NCBI RefSeq assembly: GCF_008831285.2 | Contig: NC_045147.1 | Span: 15,788,854-15,852,853 of the forward strand | From: Nymphaea colorata | Lineage: Eukaryota > Streptophyta > Magnoliopsida > Nymphaeales > Nymphaeaceae | Reading direction: 5' to 3' | Length of the DNA stretch: 64,000 bases | Shown here: positions 19,231-31,051 of the stretch, piece by piece | How the letters are laid out: every line of letters starts with the position of its first letter | How positions within the stretch are numbered: the first letter of the stretch is position 1 | The notes under the pieces: generated by a model | Told to the model about the DNA's origin: nothing | What the model saw: only the letters and a program-made list of their open reading frames with translations | Databases searched by the model: none | Translations under genes and position numbers: made by a program

Positions 19231-19977
19231 TCAGCTCTTCTTACCTAGCGTGTGTTTGTTATTGTGCATCCACACCTTGAGCACATGCCTCTTCACGCCT
19301 GTCTCCATGCAGAACTGCTGCACCGTCGCCTCATCGTGCTTCTGAATCCTCCAGCCCAACCTCTCCGCGAAGGCCAGCATCTTCTCCTTCTGATCCTGCG
19401 TGAATTTGGTCCGGAACCTCTTTTTTGGAAGGCCGGCGCTCCCACCGGTACCCCCGGAAACGTCGTCCTGATCATCCCTAGCATGGCCGGCGGCAGCCGC
19501 AGCAGCAGCTGTACCACCTCCCCCTCCAGAAGTCGACGGCAGAGCCAACGGCGTCCGATGGGGCATGTGCAGGTACGCCGTCGGCGTCGGTGGCGGCCTG
19601 TAATAAGGAGAGAACTGCGAGCTGTGGTGGTGGAACACAGCCGCCACCTCCCCCTCCGTCTCCTTGCGGTGGAAGTTCCGGTGGCAGTTGCACGCCGCAC
19701 ATTTGAGGGCGTCCAGCGTTCCCTCCTCCCCGGCGGGCATGAACTCCCCGCACCCATCCACGGCGTGGCCCCCGATGCTCACCGCGTGGTTCTTGAGGCA
19801 CTCGCGGTAGCGACTCACCGGCTTCTTCCCCGTCTCACCACTCATCTTTACCCTCGCAGTCACCGGCGCCGGCGCGTTCCCTAGGGATTCATAACTCCCT
19901 GCTGCCGGCAAGCTGATCTCCTCCTCCTCCTCCTCCTCCTCCTCCTCTTCCTGATCTTCCTGCTCTTCGAATTCCAT
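19231..19977 (-). CDS. zinc-finger homeodomain (ZHD) transcription factor, intronless
   Basis: 248 residues. A Glu-rich N-terminus ([10 protein letters not shown] plus a poly-Glu run) precedes the ZF-HD dimerisation zinc finger at about residues 56-105 ([20 protein letters not shown], then [16 protein letters not shown]). A His/Pro and poly-Gly/Ala linker follows. A C-terminal homeodomain at about 184-243 has [13 protein letters not shown] and the recognition helix [11 protein letters not shown]; the MHNNK replaces the usual QNRR and is diagnostic of plant ZHDs. The zinc finger mediates homo- and heterodimers and binding of MIF mini-proteins; the protein acts in the nucleus. The start at 19977 is the first true ATG in frame. 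Upstream in-frame sequence lacks an ATG. The family is normally intronless, as here. The subtype (ZHD1-4-like) is not certain. Confidence 0.95.
   Translation of the reverse strand: MEFEEQEDQEEEEEEEEEEEISLPAAGSYESLGNAPAPVTARVKMSGETGKKPVSRYRECLKNHAVSIGGHAVDGCGEFMPAGEEGTLDALKCAACNCHRNFHRKETEGEVAAVFHHHSSQFSPYYRPPPTPTAYLHMPHRTPLALPSTSGGGGGTAAAAAAAGHARDDQDDVSGGTGGSAGLPKKRFRTKFTQDQKEKMLAFAERLGWRIQKHDEATVQQFCMETGVKRHVLKVWMHNNKHTLGKKS
19918..19951 (-). repeat. trinucleotide repeat encoding poly-Glu in the ZHD protein
   Basis: On the plus strand a run of CTC units, read on the minus strand as GAG, encodes about eleven consecutive Glu residues near the N-terminus of the ZHD factor. It is a likely site of length variation. 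Confidence 0.85.
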
Positions 19978-20849
19978 TGCTTGCCTCCGGCTTCCCTTCT
20001 CACTCTCTCGACCTCCTGCTCCTTGGTTTCCACCGGCCCTCTTTCCCCTACCAATCAACAACAGCCACCTCCATCACCTTCCTCCTCCTCGCCGGCTCCC
20101 CACTATTCATTTCCCGGCGGGGAAGATTAAGGTGGTGGTTTCGAACAAGATAAGATGAAACAATTGAGGGTGGTGCTCATGGATTGTTGCAATCCCCCGT
20201 CTAGCTAAGCTAATGGGCCAGCTAAAATACAAATGATAAAAACTTTCCTCCTCCCTTCTCCCTCTATATTTTATTACACAGAAACTAAAAAGAAGACAAT
20301 GATAATATTTTTATCCCTTTTTTATATTTGTCATCATTTTAGTGATAAAATAACAAAAGAGTTCATTGTTTTCTTATACTTTTTCCGTTACTTAAAAACC
20401 CCCCACAGACACCACCGGCTACCGCCGGTAGTCTCCTTCTTTTTCCCCGCTTTGGGCTCCTCCCCACATCCCTCTCATTCACCTCCTGTTGCAGAGGATT
20501 CGTTTCGTTTCTCTCTCCTTTTTTCCCACCCGTGCATCCAATGGCACCACTGCAGCAGATGGGTAAAGGGTAAAAAATTTAGCAGATCCAAGACCACCCA
20601 TTTCTGGTTTTCACCATTCTTTTTTAACCTCAGTCAGTATGAGTACGACGGCGAAAGAGAGAAGCAGCAGGAGTAGCAGAAGTAGTAGTAGCAGGAGGAG
20701 GAGACGGGGAGCAGCAACGACTCTCAGAAGCAATCTGGAAATTTTGTTTGCTTGACCGTCAGGAAGGAAGAGGAAGGAGGGCCCCAAGAGAGAGAGAGGA
20801 GAGTATGGATGAGATCAGAGCGGCCGGAGAAGTTTGAAGAGGACTCTGT

Positions 20850-20892
<43 letters not shown>

Positions 20893-21760
20893 TTTGTCTT
20901 CGGCCGGTTGGTGAACTGAGAGGGTGGTGGGGAAGGGTGGTGGTGTCCTTCCTCGAAACGTTGCGTCAGCGTTTGACGCTTTCTTTTTCTCCTCCTTGTG
21001 CGTGTCTGCACATCTCCATACATGGTTTCATTTCTCGAGGCAGAAACAACTATTTAATTTGTGTTGATTAGACACATTTGTGGGGAACTAGATCTGATAA
21101 ATAACAATTTTTTTCTCTTTCTCTGGCTATCTGTGCCTACCCTGGGGTTCTGCCACGCATCCTCTCCTTCGAGTTCTTTACCTCAACAAGCGGCGTACAA
21201 CAGCGAGAACTAATCTTTTTGTTGTTTGTTTATAGAGTTAATGCTTGGAAGTCTGGTCCCAGCTTCTCAATTATTTTTATTTTCTCGTGTTCATCTTCTT
21301 TCTTTTCCTTTTTCCGGAAATCTAAAATGGGTAGTGATCTCAAAGCTTGGTATCTTAAATTTTCTCACGATTTCCAAAATTAGAAGTTCTGTTAAATTAT
21401 GAATTTTGGATGAGTCCCACATTCGAATTCCTTAACGTTTTCAAATCCATCGTCCCGTTTCTTTGTTAAAATATGATAAAGTCATCATCGAGATTGTTAT
21501 AAACTGTTGGAGTAATCAACAGAAACTTCTAAAACGGACGAGAAAGACTGGGAAGCCTTTCTTTATTTTTCTTACAAGAAGTCCGACGTATGCGAGGGTC
21601 TTCTAATGCATAAATAACGCCCTTCATCTGAAGTCGATTCTCTTAAACAAGGTTTATATCAATGCTTCAAGTTTTTGAAAGCTTGTGAGGAAGGATACAC
21701 TTCATACCAATTCGAGTACAATTAAGAGTGAGAGAGTATTTGCATGACCCCCTCGTTCAA
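19978..21760. other. upstream region of the ZHD gene
   Basis: Leader and promoter of the minus-strand ZHD gene. The first few hundred bases are rich in CT and purine runs. A (CT)n tract of about 36 bases lies at 20852-20887. Frames such as 20233-20676 are low-complexity and not believed. No TATA box could be assigned with confidence. Confidence 0.45.
20852..20887. repeat. (CT)n microsatellite
   Basis: About 36 bases of CT repeat, some 875 bases upstream of the ZHD start codon. Confidence 0.95.
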
Positions 21761-21764
21761 CAGT

Positions 21765-22080
21765 CTAGTGAAAACTAGTTTTGTGAAAATCAATCAATTT
21801 TTTTTGTAATAAAATTTTGAAAACTTGGTTTGCATGGATGGCACACTCAAAACTCAAATTTTTTTAATAATCTTTGGAAAGTGGGAGGAAAGGGGTTATC
21901 ATGTGATGTCAACATTGGGTTTTTTCTCAAATATAGTTTTGATATCACCCAAAGCTCGAAAGAATACCATTTTGGAGGCAAAACTAAGCTTTGTCTCCAA
22001 AACTGGGTGTTGATTAGGGTTTCATTAAAATGCATCCTAAATACATGTTATTTCCTACTATCCGAACCAAATGTATCAAC
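21765..22080. mobile_element. second, inverted copy of the MITE-like family
   Basis: Reads agttttgtgaaaa...ttttgaaaacttggtttgc...ggatggcac...caaaactc. This aligns by eye to the reverse complement of 7570-7750 (ggttttgtgaaaa...ctaaaacttggcttgtgc...ggatggaacacctaaaactc). The terminal inverted repeats are worse preserved here. It is non-coding. Confidence 0.5.
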
Positions 22081-25000
22081 TTAACTAAAAACTTGTTGAT
22101 TGTTTAGAGGGTGGTGAACAAAAAAAAATTAACATGTCCAAATGCTAAAAAAAGATATAAACGAGAAAAAAGAAAGATTAAAAAGAAGAGGACAAGTTTG
22201 AAAGATCATATAGGGATGGATTGCTACAGTTAAATCGACATATGAGTTTCAATAACAAAACTTCCAACTTTCCTCGCAAAAGCAACAGTAAAGTTGTTTA
22301 ATAAATGAAAAAGGAATTACCTCTTAAGGGTTGTAGCGCACTAGGCAGTAAAACAATTCACTTTTCTTTTCTTTTTTTTTTACTTGAGTTTAAATCTAGA
22401 GATGGTCGCTGTCATAATGGGTTCTTCCTCTAAACCATAATAAGTTATGAAGTAGACTAGAATCTCTTTAACTTTAAGATTTGTGGGTAGAGAATTAAGG
22501 CCGTAACCAAGGTGGGGGGACTATTCACCGTTAAATAAAAAAGAAATGAAAAGAAAATTATTCTTCTCCCCTTCTTTTGATTACTTTTGAGATTCATCAT
22601 TTCTTTTCAAATACCACTTCGACACTCATCCTCCCACACTTCGTGTTCAGACGACTTAAAGTGAAAAGCAATCAGGTTTGATCAGAAAGAACAGCTGCGC
22701 TTGGCACGTTTAACCATCTGCTAATGATAAGATAGATACGCGCATGGTTCAGTATGTACGTAAAAGTTAACCAACCACGCGGACGTCGTCTTCGTTGAAC
22801 TTGAGCCTGAGGACTTTCAATGTGTGTGAATATCATACTTGTAGAATAAATGGTGCAAAGCAAAGGAAAAACTTGTCCACCATTAATATTTCCAAGTTTT
22901 AATCAAAATTTTTTAGTGTCAAATTCAAGGGCGCTGACACCTGGACGATGATAATGAATTTTCGTTGTTTATATCGAAATGATAGGAGATAACTGTAGGA
23001 AATGATGAAGGATAAATTTAAAAAAAAAAAAAAAAGAAAGAAGAAGCTAAAAAGCAAAGGAAGGAAAAAAGATCGTCAAGTTTCTTTCAGTCTTTTTCGT
23101 TACGGGCCGGCGAATCTCTTGTTCCACGGCAAAATAAATTTTGAAAGCACAGACTCTCTCCCTCTCAGGTAGAAGGAAAGGAAGGAAGGGAACCCAGACA
23201 GTCGAACCTATGGTGGTTGTGCGCAATCTTGGGAATTGGACCATCATTCTTTTTCTCATTAAACAAATACAGAGAAGAGCAGAGCTGATAGAAGCATGGC
23301 CATGGCCGCTCTCCCCATCTCTCTCTATCTCTGTCTCTCTCTGTGATCAGAGTGATGATCAACTGGCTTCCATTATTCATTAACAGCAGACACGCGCTTA
23401 CGTATCTAATATTAAGATCATGAAGAGAGAGAGAGAGAGAGAGAGAAGGGAGGGAACTGGCAGTGCGGTCATGTGACTGAGCCGAGACGTCTGATGCGAC
23501 GGGCTGTCACCGTACACGTCAGAGTGTCAGCTGGCGGGAAACCTCTGCTCCTCCTTCGTCCTTTTCCCTTTTGCCTCTTCCCCCAGAGAGAAAGAGAGAG
23601 AGGGAGAGCCGTCCTCTTCCTGCGCCTCCTCTCGTTCTCCTCGCTAGCTGTCGAAGTTGATACAGGGGGGAGGGACGAGGTCGCCGGCCGGCGACCTCCG
23701 GCAGGTGGGTTGACGAACAGCCGCAGGACAGAAGGCCTTGCGGTTCCGGCGCCTCTCATGGACGATGGGGCCCAGCAGTCGGGCCCCACGGAACCCAACA
23801 GTGAATTCATCAAGGGACAGCAGGCGCTCTACTTTCGAGGCCGCCAACTCTTCTCTCTTCTCTCCTTCCCTCCCCGTCCTTGTCGGTGTCAGCTGCAGTA
23901 CCTGTTCCCGCTCAGGCCACACCCTGTCCTTACTTTCCTCTCCTGTTTTTTTCTTTTTCTTTCTTTTATAGGCCAATCATTCGGGATTATCTAAACCTTT
24001 ATACTGAGAAGTTTTTATTCGAAGAGGCCCAGCAAATGTGCATATAACAAAAGCACGCTTCACACCTTTACGTATAAACTGCAACCTTTTCGAGATGGCG
24101 CTGAACGGCCGACCTAACTGAGGTTTGACGTTGTTTAGCAGAGTGATTAATGCGTGGAGGGATTCTTCTTCCTTTTTTGTTCCATTTCCTCTGCTCCTTG
24201 TAAGCGGTGGCTTCGAGGTTCGGGTAGAAATTCGGAAGGAAGGAGAGAGTTATGGCTGTGGGAATAAGGTTTAGTTCATGAAAGGAGTTAAGGAGGGATC
24301 GGTTTAAGAATGACAATGAAACTATTAGCGAATACTTGGAAAGTAGAGGAAGATTATGATTTGTCAGCCTATGGAAAGAGGTTTTCTGTTATATATGTGT
24401 ACACAGATCACTGTCTTCAGAATACACTTGGTTAGCAGAACAAGGAGGGGCATGAGAAAAACCCAGATACGTATTACCAAGTGCAGGTTGCTCGTCTGAC
24501 CGATCTAATCTCGAAGAAGAAGTAGCGGTGAAGACTGCCGTAGCAAAAACCACAACGACCGTAGGAAATGACCATGGTAGATGTAGATCACACGCGCACA
24601 CAAACAAGAAAGAGAGAGCGAGAGAGAGATAGAGAGGAGCAGTCTTGAATGAGTTTCCTAATATGCGTGCTCATGCTGATCTTCATGGTCTTCATGGCCC
24701 TCCCGCAGCAAACACGTGACTCTGTAACGTTGCTGCCATCGCCATGACACTTCCATTTTCGTCTCCTTTCGTCTTCACAGGCAGAGAGAGGGAGAGAGCA
24801 TAAGACCAACGCCAGCCATGTTCCTTTCAGAGATCAGAAACCGTTTAGGCATGACTTCACTTCACAGTTCTGCTTCAACCAACAACCAGCGGGGAGGACG
24901 ACGAAGTATGGTCCCGTCCAAAACGGTCACCAAGAAGAACGTTCCCCACTGTAATTAACAGCACAACAGTAATTTGCTTTAACTGTTCTTTGTGAAATTT

Positions 25001-26600
25001 TTTCTTGACGGAGGCAGTTGGATGAATTTGAGAACATGAGCGTTCCATATTTTGTTGTATATCCATTTACTGGGTACGTTTCCGTAAGATTTTCAATCTT
25101 CAATTAATGAAAAGTTTCACTAAATGAAGAGCTGATGGGAAAAAGGAAAAGACTTTCGTATTGTCATCTGTCACAGGTGAATTGATAACTGATTCCTGCT
25201 TTGTCATACCACTGTTCTTAGTTCATCCCCTCCGATGCACGAGGCTACATAGGCCGGCCTTTCAAAAAGTGGAACATTAAAAATTAAAAGTTATGATATT
25301 AAAGAGCCTCCCATGAAATCTAGATGCAGAATCAACATGGGCAGTGCCATGTGTGAATTTCCTACTTGCTGTCTCTTTCTTTTTTCCTTCTATGGAAAAT
25401 GCCAGGTCTCCGACGTTTGAATTCAATGCATTAATGAGATCTCGTTTTCACCAGTCATGTCATTTGATGGCAAAACTTAATGTCAATCATTGTGAGATTA
25501 TCTTTGGACATCTAAATCTATTCAAAACACCATTCTAACCTAACAAAGAAATTCCATCGCGCCATTTGTTAATTAAATTTGCCTCCATTCAGTTAACCGA
25601 CAGAAGTGCCCTTAATAAAAAGAGAAATAAACAAGTTGGTAGAAGAATTTTTTTTCCAAATAGAATAAACTTATACTAAGCTGCTAACCAAGATTTGTAT
25701 ATTGAAATACAAACGCCTTAAAATTGCAAACATAAGGTGCTGGATTTATCGATAGGGAAGGGGCATGGCTGAATTTGTAATGCAGGAGAGGAAATTCAGT
25801 GTAGAGAAAATGAGGGCTTTGTAATGGTTTGTCATAAAGCCGAGGAAGAAGAATACTGACGGCAGCATAACGATAGTGATGATGGCGCAAACTCTCATCG
25901 GATGATGATGACATGACATTCATGAGAACCCATCATAAGATCGGGGACCAATGCACTTGAAGTGGTCGGAAAAGATGGCCGGAATGCAAGGTCGTCGGAA
26001 TCTGGTGAATCAAATCCCCCCTTGAAACTAGATCGAGCACCAGTAGATTTCAAGTTGGCCGAGACTAGTCATGTGGGGGTGCCGACGTTTCTTGGTGTTG
26101 TAGTCGTGCCGCAGTTCAAGGTAGTGGAATGAAGAAGATTTAGAAGAATGATAAAATATTACGTGCTTTATACTGTTATCGAGATGTGTGAATTGAATTG
26201 TAAGGTGAAAAGGAAAAGTATTTTATTTAATTAGAGAGGGGAAGTTCTTCCCCAAAAATCCAACCATTCTTTCGGTGCCTTTGGCACTGCCGTTGCCGCC
26301 CACAACACACTTTAACTTTGGTATTTATGGCCTCCTAGAAAATGAACGAAAACTAAAGAGAATATTATTCCAAAAACGATTGCATTCCACGGTAGTCTTT
26401 ACAACAGATTTATCAAAGTATTGTTACAACATAGAAGGAAAACATTTAGAACGTCGAAACATTTACATCACAAATTAACAAAACAGCGAGATTTCAACCT
26501 TGCAATCTTTCAATTCAATCTGATTTACAAGAATTGCTTCTCGAGATTTTAGTTTCATTTCGAAACATTTACAACAGCGAGAATTGCGGCAGCATTAATT
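22081..26600. other. intergenic, no gene recognised
   Basis: Mostly AT-rich, with CT/GA tracts (23320-23345, 23425-23446, 24610-24636). A GC-richer island at about 23470-23980 has overlapping open frames on both strands, none with a recognisable domain. It could be a leader exon, a lncRNA or an unrecognised gene. The minus-strand frame 25684-25923 also shows no family resemblance. Confidence 0.45.
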
Positions 26601-26639
26601 TAAACATCAACATTCCCCTTCAAAACGGCACATGCAAAT

Positions 26640-27360
26640 CTTGTAGGCCTGATTGGGAAATAAGGTAATGAAATAATTCTTTTCAACAGAATCTGAGAAA
26701 AGATGGGCCAGTTGATCTTGAGACCAAACATGAGTAGTGGAGATGGTTCCATCTAATATCTTGTCAATTGGTCATGAACCAAACGATAATCTTTGCTCAC
26801 GAAAAGCAACATTCTTGCAAGGACGTGTGTAGCCGCTTGTTTGTCATGGAATAGCTGAGTGTCTCTTGCAAATGAATATAAAGATTGCAAAGAAAAAGAA
26901 AAATAAAGCCAAGTAATTTTACGTAGAACATTTGTCATACTTTGTTCTCCAAAGAGATCAGACTAGTTCTAAAAAATGTTCAACAACCAATGAGGGATTT
27001 CCTAGTTTCTTGCCAAGCAGTCTAATACGAGTCACAACTGTTAGAGCATGATTTGAAGATGGACATGAACAATTCTTGTCCTCAATTGCACTTAAAATAG
27101 TGCAAGGCCAACATTCGGGTGAGCGAGAAATAACCCCAACATTCGGGTGAGAGGTCCAAGAACGGCATGAGGACTGACTAACATACAAGGTTGACAAGGT
27201 TGACGGGGACTTTGCATGAAGCTGCTCACAACAAATATGTTAGAATTGCAGCTATGGATCAGGATACTTTTAATCCCAAAAAATATTTGAATGTACTCAA
27301 ATCCTTCATTTTGAATGTGTGACTCAGATAAGTTTTCAATTGAGAATGTTTTTTTCTTAC
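26640..27360 (-). mobile_element. Ty1/copia pol remnant, 3' part (RT end to RNase H)
   Basis: Minus strand, several frames. Near 27300 FKMKDLSTFKYFLGLKV matches the copia RT block after the YVDD site. Near 26850 LFHDKQAATHV, then RLVHDQLT, then (in another frame) ISTTHVWSQDQLAHLF matches the end of copia RNase H (consensus form DNQAA...H...V...SQDQLAD). Stop codons and frameshifts show it is dead. It continues the remnant at 30411-30870, being separated from it by the gypsy-derived insert. Confidence 0.75.
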
Positions 27361-27374
27361 AAGTCGTGCTATTG

Positions 27375-27449
27375 AGAGACAGGAGATTGTTCTTACACTG
27401 AGGTTTGATCTAAATTTCGAGGACGAAATTTTATTTAAGGAGGTTAGAA
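27375..27449 (+). mobile_element. Ty3/gypsy polyprotein 3' end and polypurine tract
   Basis: The stretch aatttcgaggacgaaattt at 27412-27430, encoding FEDEI, followed by aaggaggttaga, is the usual last codons and polypurine tract of plant Ty3/gypsy elements directly before the 3' LTR. The left edge is only approximate, because copia sequence resumes to the left by about 27360. Confidence 0.65.
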
Positions 27450-30410
27450 TGTAACATTCGTCTTTTTCAGGTGGGCCAGATCGGGTCCAGACCCGAATCC
27501 GAACCCACTGGCATGAAGGAGCCCGATGCGAGGGCTCTTCTCCCTCGCCTTTCCCTCTTCTCTCTCGTCTTCCTCCCGGTTGCCTCTCGTGCCAGTGCAG
27601 AGAAGAAGAAGAAGACAGAGGTGGTGCAGGGCGGCGACGAGGACGGCGGCAGTGGTGCCGGTAAGCCCTCTGATCTCTCTCCGCCTCTTCCTCTCATTTC
27701 TATCTTCTTTCTTCTCCTCCTCCCTCCTGCGCAACCCTCTCCCCTTTCCGTCAGCACCCTCCTTTTCATGTGCCCTCTCTTCCTCTCCGCTCGACCTCTC
27801 TCCCCGTCTCCTTTGCTCCTCTCTATCTCCCCCATTTCCCTCGCTCGATTTTCCCCTTTGCCTGTCTCTCGTTTCCCTCTGTGTAACTCCTCTTTTCCCC
27901 CTTTTGTCTTCTCTCTCTCTCTCTGCTCGACCTCCCTCTCTATCGGATGCCCTATTCTTATGGCAAACCCTACACTTGAATTCTTTTTCGCTAGTTTTGG
28001 GGCTGTTGGTTTGGTTTGCAGCTTGGAGACACATCATTTCCCTCGTACCAGCGAGTTGAAAGCTTGGCGGGTGGCAGCAACAATTAATTTTAACAGTTGG
28101 GGATCATTTGTATGCTTGTGATCACTGTTGTGAACGTCACGATAGTTTGCAGACTAAGATTGGGGTGAACGAGACCTAATCGGGCCTAAATTGTTGAATA
28201 TTTGTTGTCGGAGCATGTATATTTAATGATTGAGCATGCTAGTTTAAAGATTTTATGATTTAAAATGCATGTTAGAGATATTGCTATTTTGGAGAAAGTT
28301 TATGCCCATTTTAAGAAGGATGAGTACCTACATGTATAATGGTTTTCCTAACATGTTGGGTTAATTTTCAAAGCAATTGAGAAGCATGCTAGAAATTGTG
28401 GTGATGTGGAAAAGATTTAAAATCGTGTTATAGAACTCGTGAAGTATGCTTTTGTTGAGGTGCAGACACGTTGTTTGTTGAAAAATAGTAGGTATGTTAG
28501 GACGACTCCTCAACTAAGAAAGCAAAGGAGAAACAAATTAATGATTGGTTCTAGTCGAGAGTGCGGAGCTTAAATTATTTGGTGACAACCTCAAGGTGTT
28601 GGAAATTGGCCTATTGGAGGGCTTTGTGGATCGACACTACTCATCGACACCCACTTGAGGCGATGACATGCCTCAATGATTGTATTTTCATATTTGTACA
28701 AATTGTAAAGTGAAATGAGTCGAAATCTTGATTGTGTTTGCAGGTACACCGGGTAGGTCCAGTTGACCTTGAGCAACAAAACGTGAAGCTCGCGTTTTGA
28801 AGTGTTTTGTGGACGTGCGACAAACATGGCGACATTTCAGGCAAATCTCTGTCTTGGGGTCAACGTGTGAATGTGTGTTTTCGGGATCATGAGATTCTAT
28901 GATTGTGATGTTATTGAATGATTGTTTTGTGAGTGAATGTATGTATGCATGCGAATGATTCGTTATGTGATAAGTTTTGTTTTGGAAAGTTACTAAAAGC
29001 TTGTTTTGAAAACTATTACGCATTTGCATGTGCATGTTATAATTGATATCTGCTTAGGACAGATGAGGTGGGGTATCGAGTCGAGTCTCTCCTTAACCCC
29101 GATTGTGTATTAGAGAGCATCATATAATTATAATTGCATAGGACAGCTACAAACCATCACGGATCGAAACTACTCTCCAAGATGTGGCTAAGTTTTGCAA
29201 GATGTGATTGAGGTATTTGATAAATTTGAATGTTGTGTTTTGTTGCATATGCATTACCGTAGACAATAATGCAATTGAATGTGACTAAAAGGTAGTTGTA
29301 ACCGTAATGTTATGATGACTAGTTAAGAATGATAATGTTTTGTATAGCCCTTGTATGGAGGCATTTGGAGGTATGCGTGCACTCGTGGAGTGAACCAACC
29401 TCATGTGCTAGCCAACCATTTTGTGAATGTACAATTATAATGATAAGAAAGAAAAAATAAGAGATGAGAGGTCATTGGGTTGTGGCAATGTGTTTGGAAA
29501 TTGTCCCGCCTTCGTCATTGGATTCGCCTATTCGGAGCGCAGGCAGTGCAAGGCCCCATAGTATTGTTGTGTGATGTGCTTGGAGTGTTGAGCCCTTCCC
29601 AAACTGGGTGTCCTAGGGAATGCTGATTTTTCTCTTCTTGAAATTCACACATCTATGGACGAGTGCTCTACTGTTGCAGCAGGAATGAATCTATATTGTT
29701 TCGGGCCACCACGGGGGTAGTGTCCTGACTGCAGGGCGCCAGCGGTGTGAATGTGCTGTGTTTGCACCCACATGAACTGTCAATTCATTAAAGTTGATGT
29801 AAAAGAAAAGAATGTGAATGAAGTGATTGAATGATACATTATGCCAGAAATGCATGTGGCTATTGAATGTGATATTGTGGTCATTGTGTAGCCTTTGCAT
29901 GTTGTGGTATATGTGAGGGGTTTCTTGGCAAAGTATGTGACCGTGTGCCCTACCACAACATGATATAAGTTGTTTCGTAATTGTTATATCTCTTATGTGA
30001 GCCCTACCTAAAAGGTTTAGGGATTTACTTGGCTTGTTGCCATACTGTGAAGGCTAAGCCCTTAGTTGTTTTCTTTTTTAGGTTTTGCGGACTCGAGACA
30101 ACAGGTTGATCAGATGACTTTACTCACATCTTATTGGGGAGGTTTTGGGTCTTTTGTAGTGCCGACGGGTCTTGTTTTAGTCATATTGATGTCTTGTTTT
30201 TGTCTGGCATCAATTACATAGTTTGAGCCATTTTTGTTATACACATACATGTGATTTTGTATGAACTGAAATTGTTGTATAAATAAAAGTTTGCCCCATT
30301 GTTTTCAATGGTATAGCTCCCTTCTTTTTGAATTGTTGTATCGTCGCACCTCAATACTTTATGTTTAAAAAAAAAAAATTGTTTGAGGGTCAAAAGATTG
30401 AGGTGTAACA
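27450..30410 (+). mobile_element. Ty3/gypsy 3' LTR, about 2.96 kb
   Basis: It starts TGTAACATTCG right after a polypurine tract and ends GAGGTGTAACA at 30410, giving TG...CA ends, after which interrupted copia sequence resumes. The length fits the long-LTR gypsy lineages (Tekay/Del, Ogre/Tat). The first 600 bases are CT/GA-rich and hold long open frames on both strands (27444-28121) that are low-complexity and not genes. No 5' LTR or gypsy pol is present, so this is a truncated copy. A flanking target duplication cannot be tested because the left side is internal element sequence. Confidence 0.65.
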
Positions 30411-30870
30411 GCTGACCATAACAAAATCAATGACAATTGCAAGTTGATGTATATACTAGAATTGCAATTAGTAAATTGGTTTCTTTTACAGAGAGTGAAA
30501 AGTGAGTAAAGCCTTTTATTGAGAAAAAAAACATATGTTTATAGAGCATCAAAAACACTTGGCCGTTGGGAGCTTGTTTTAAACCATAAAAGGACTTACA
30601 TTATGAGAAAGCCTTATCAACATCCATTTGACACCATATCCAATTGTTAGCGAAGCAAGTGCTAAAAAGGATCTAAAAATCAAACTTGGAAATGGAGCAA
30701 GGTTTTCATGATAAATAATCAAGACCTTCTTGCCGAGGAAATCCTTTTGGTACAAGCTCTGGTTCATAACGTTCAATAGAGCTAACTTGTTTAGATTTTC
30801 TATGGTCTACCCACTTGCACCCTCTATTGGTTTCACTCTCGGTGGAAATTGTGAGTGACCAATTTAAGAG
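30411..30870 (-). mobile_element. Ty1/copia reverse transcriptase remnant
   Basis: Minus strand. From 30860 downward: GCKW, then SIERYE...LVPKGFPRQEGLDY, then RSFLALASL, then (in another frame) QMDVDKAFS followed shortly by KSFYGLKQ, and finally ILVY near 30460 at the position of the YVDD catalytic box. These are the ordered blocks of copia RT. The part between DKAF and KSFYGLKQ is deleted and several stops and shifts are present. It continues at 27360 on the far side of the gypsy LTR. Confidence 0.85.
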
Positions 30871-30921
30871 CATAGCATCTTTCTATCGCTTATCTTTTAC
30901 AGCTTAGAAGAAGTATGCGAC

Positions 30922-31051
30922 CACTACAAAACTTTTCGACAATTTGTCAGTGAAAATTAACCTTTTAATGATGTTTAGACAGTAAGTCAATAAGAATTAA
31001 CGTTTTACTGACGAAAAAGAACTGGTTACTAATGCTGTAAAAGTTGTAGTG
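30922..31051. mobile_element. mini-CACTA-like element
   Basis: CACTACAAAACTTTT at 30922-30936 is mirrored by AAAAGTTGTAGTG at 31039-31051. The interior, and the next 120 bases, carry repeated TCAGTAAAA/TTTTACTGAC motifs typical of CACTA subterminal repeats. No 3-bp target duplication is visible (gac left, atg right), so the true element may be larger, reaching about 31175. It is non-coding. Confidence 0.5.

Noticed and set aside
19252-19884. 210-codon plus-strand frame opposite the ZHD gene
   Set aside because: Antisense shadow of the GC-rich ZHD coding sequence; Arg/His-rich, without any domain.
19978-20061. 28-codon N-terminal extension of the ZHD protein
   Set aside because: It would start at TTG, not ATG. 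The first ATG at 19977 gives the family-typical start.
27444-28121. long frames of about 200 codons on both strands
   Set aside because: They lie in the CT/GA-rich start of the gypsy LTR; low-complexity Arg/Glu/Ser/Leu composition.
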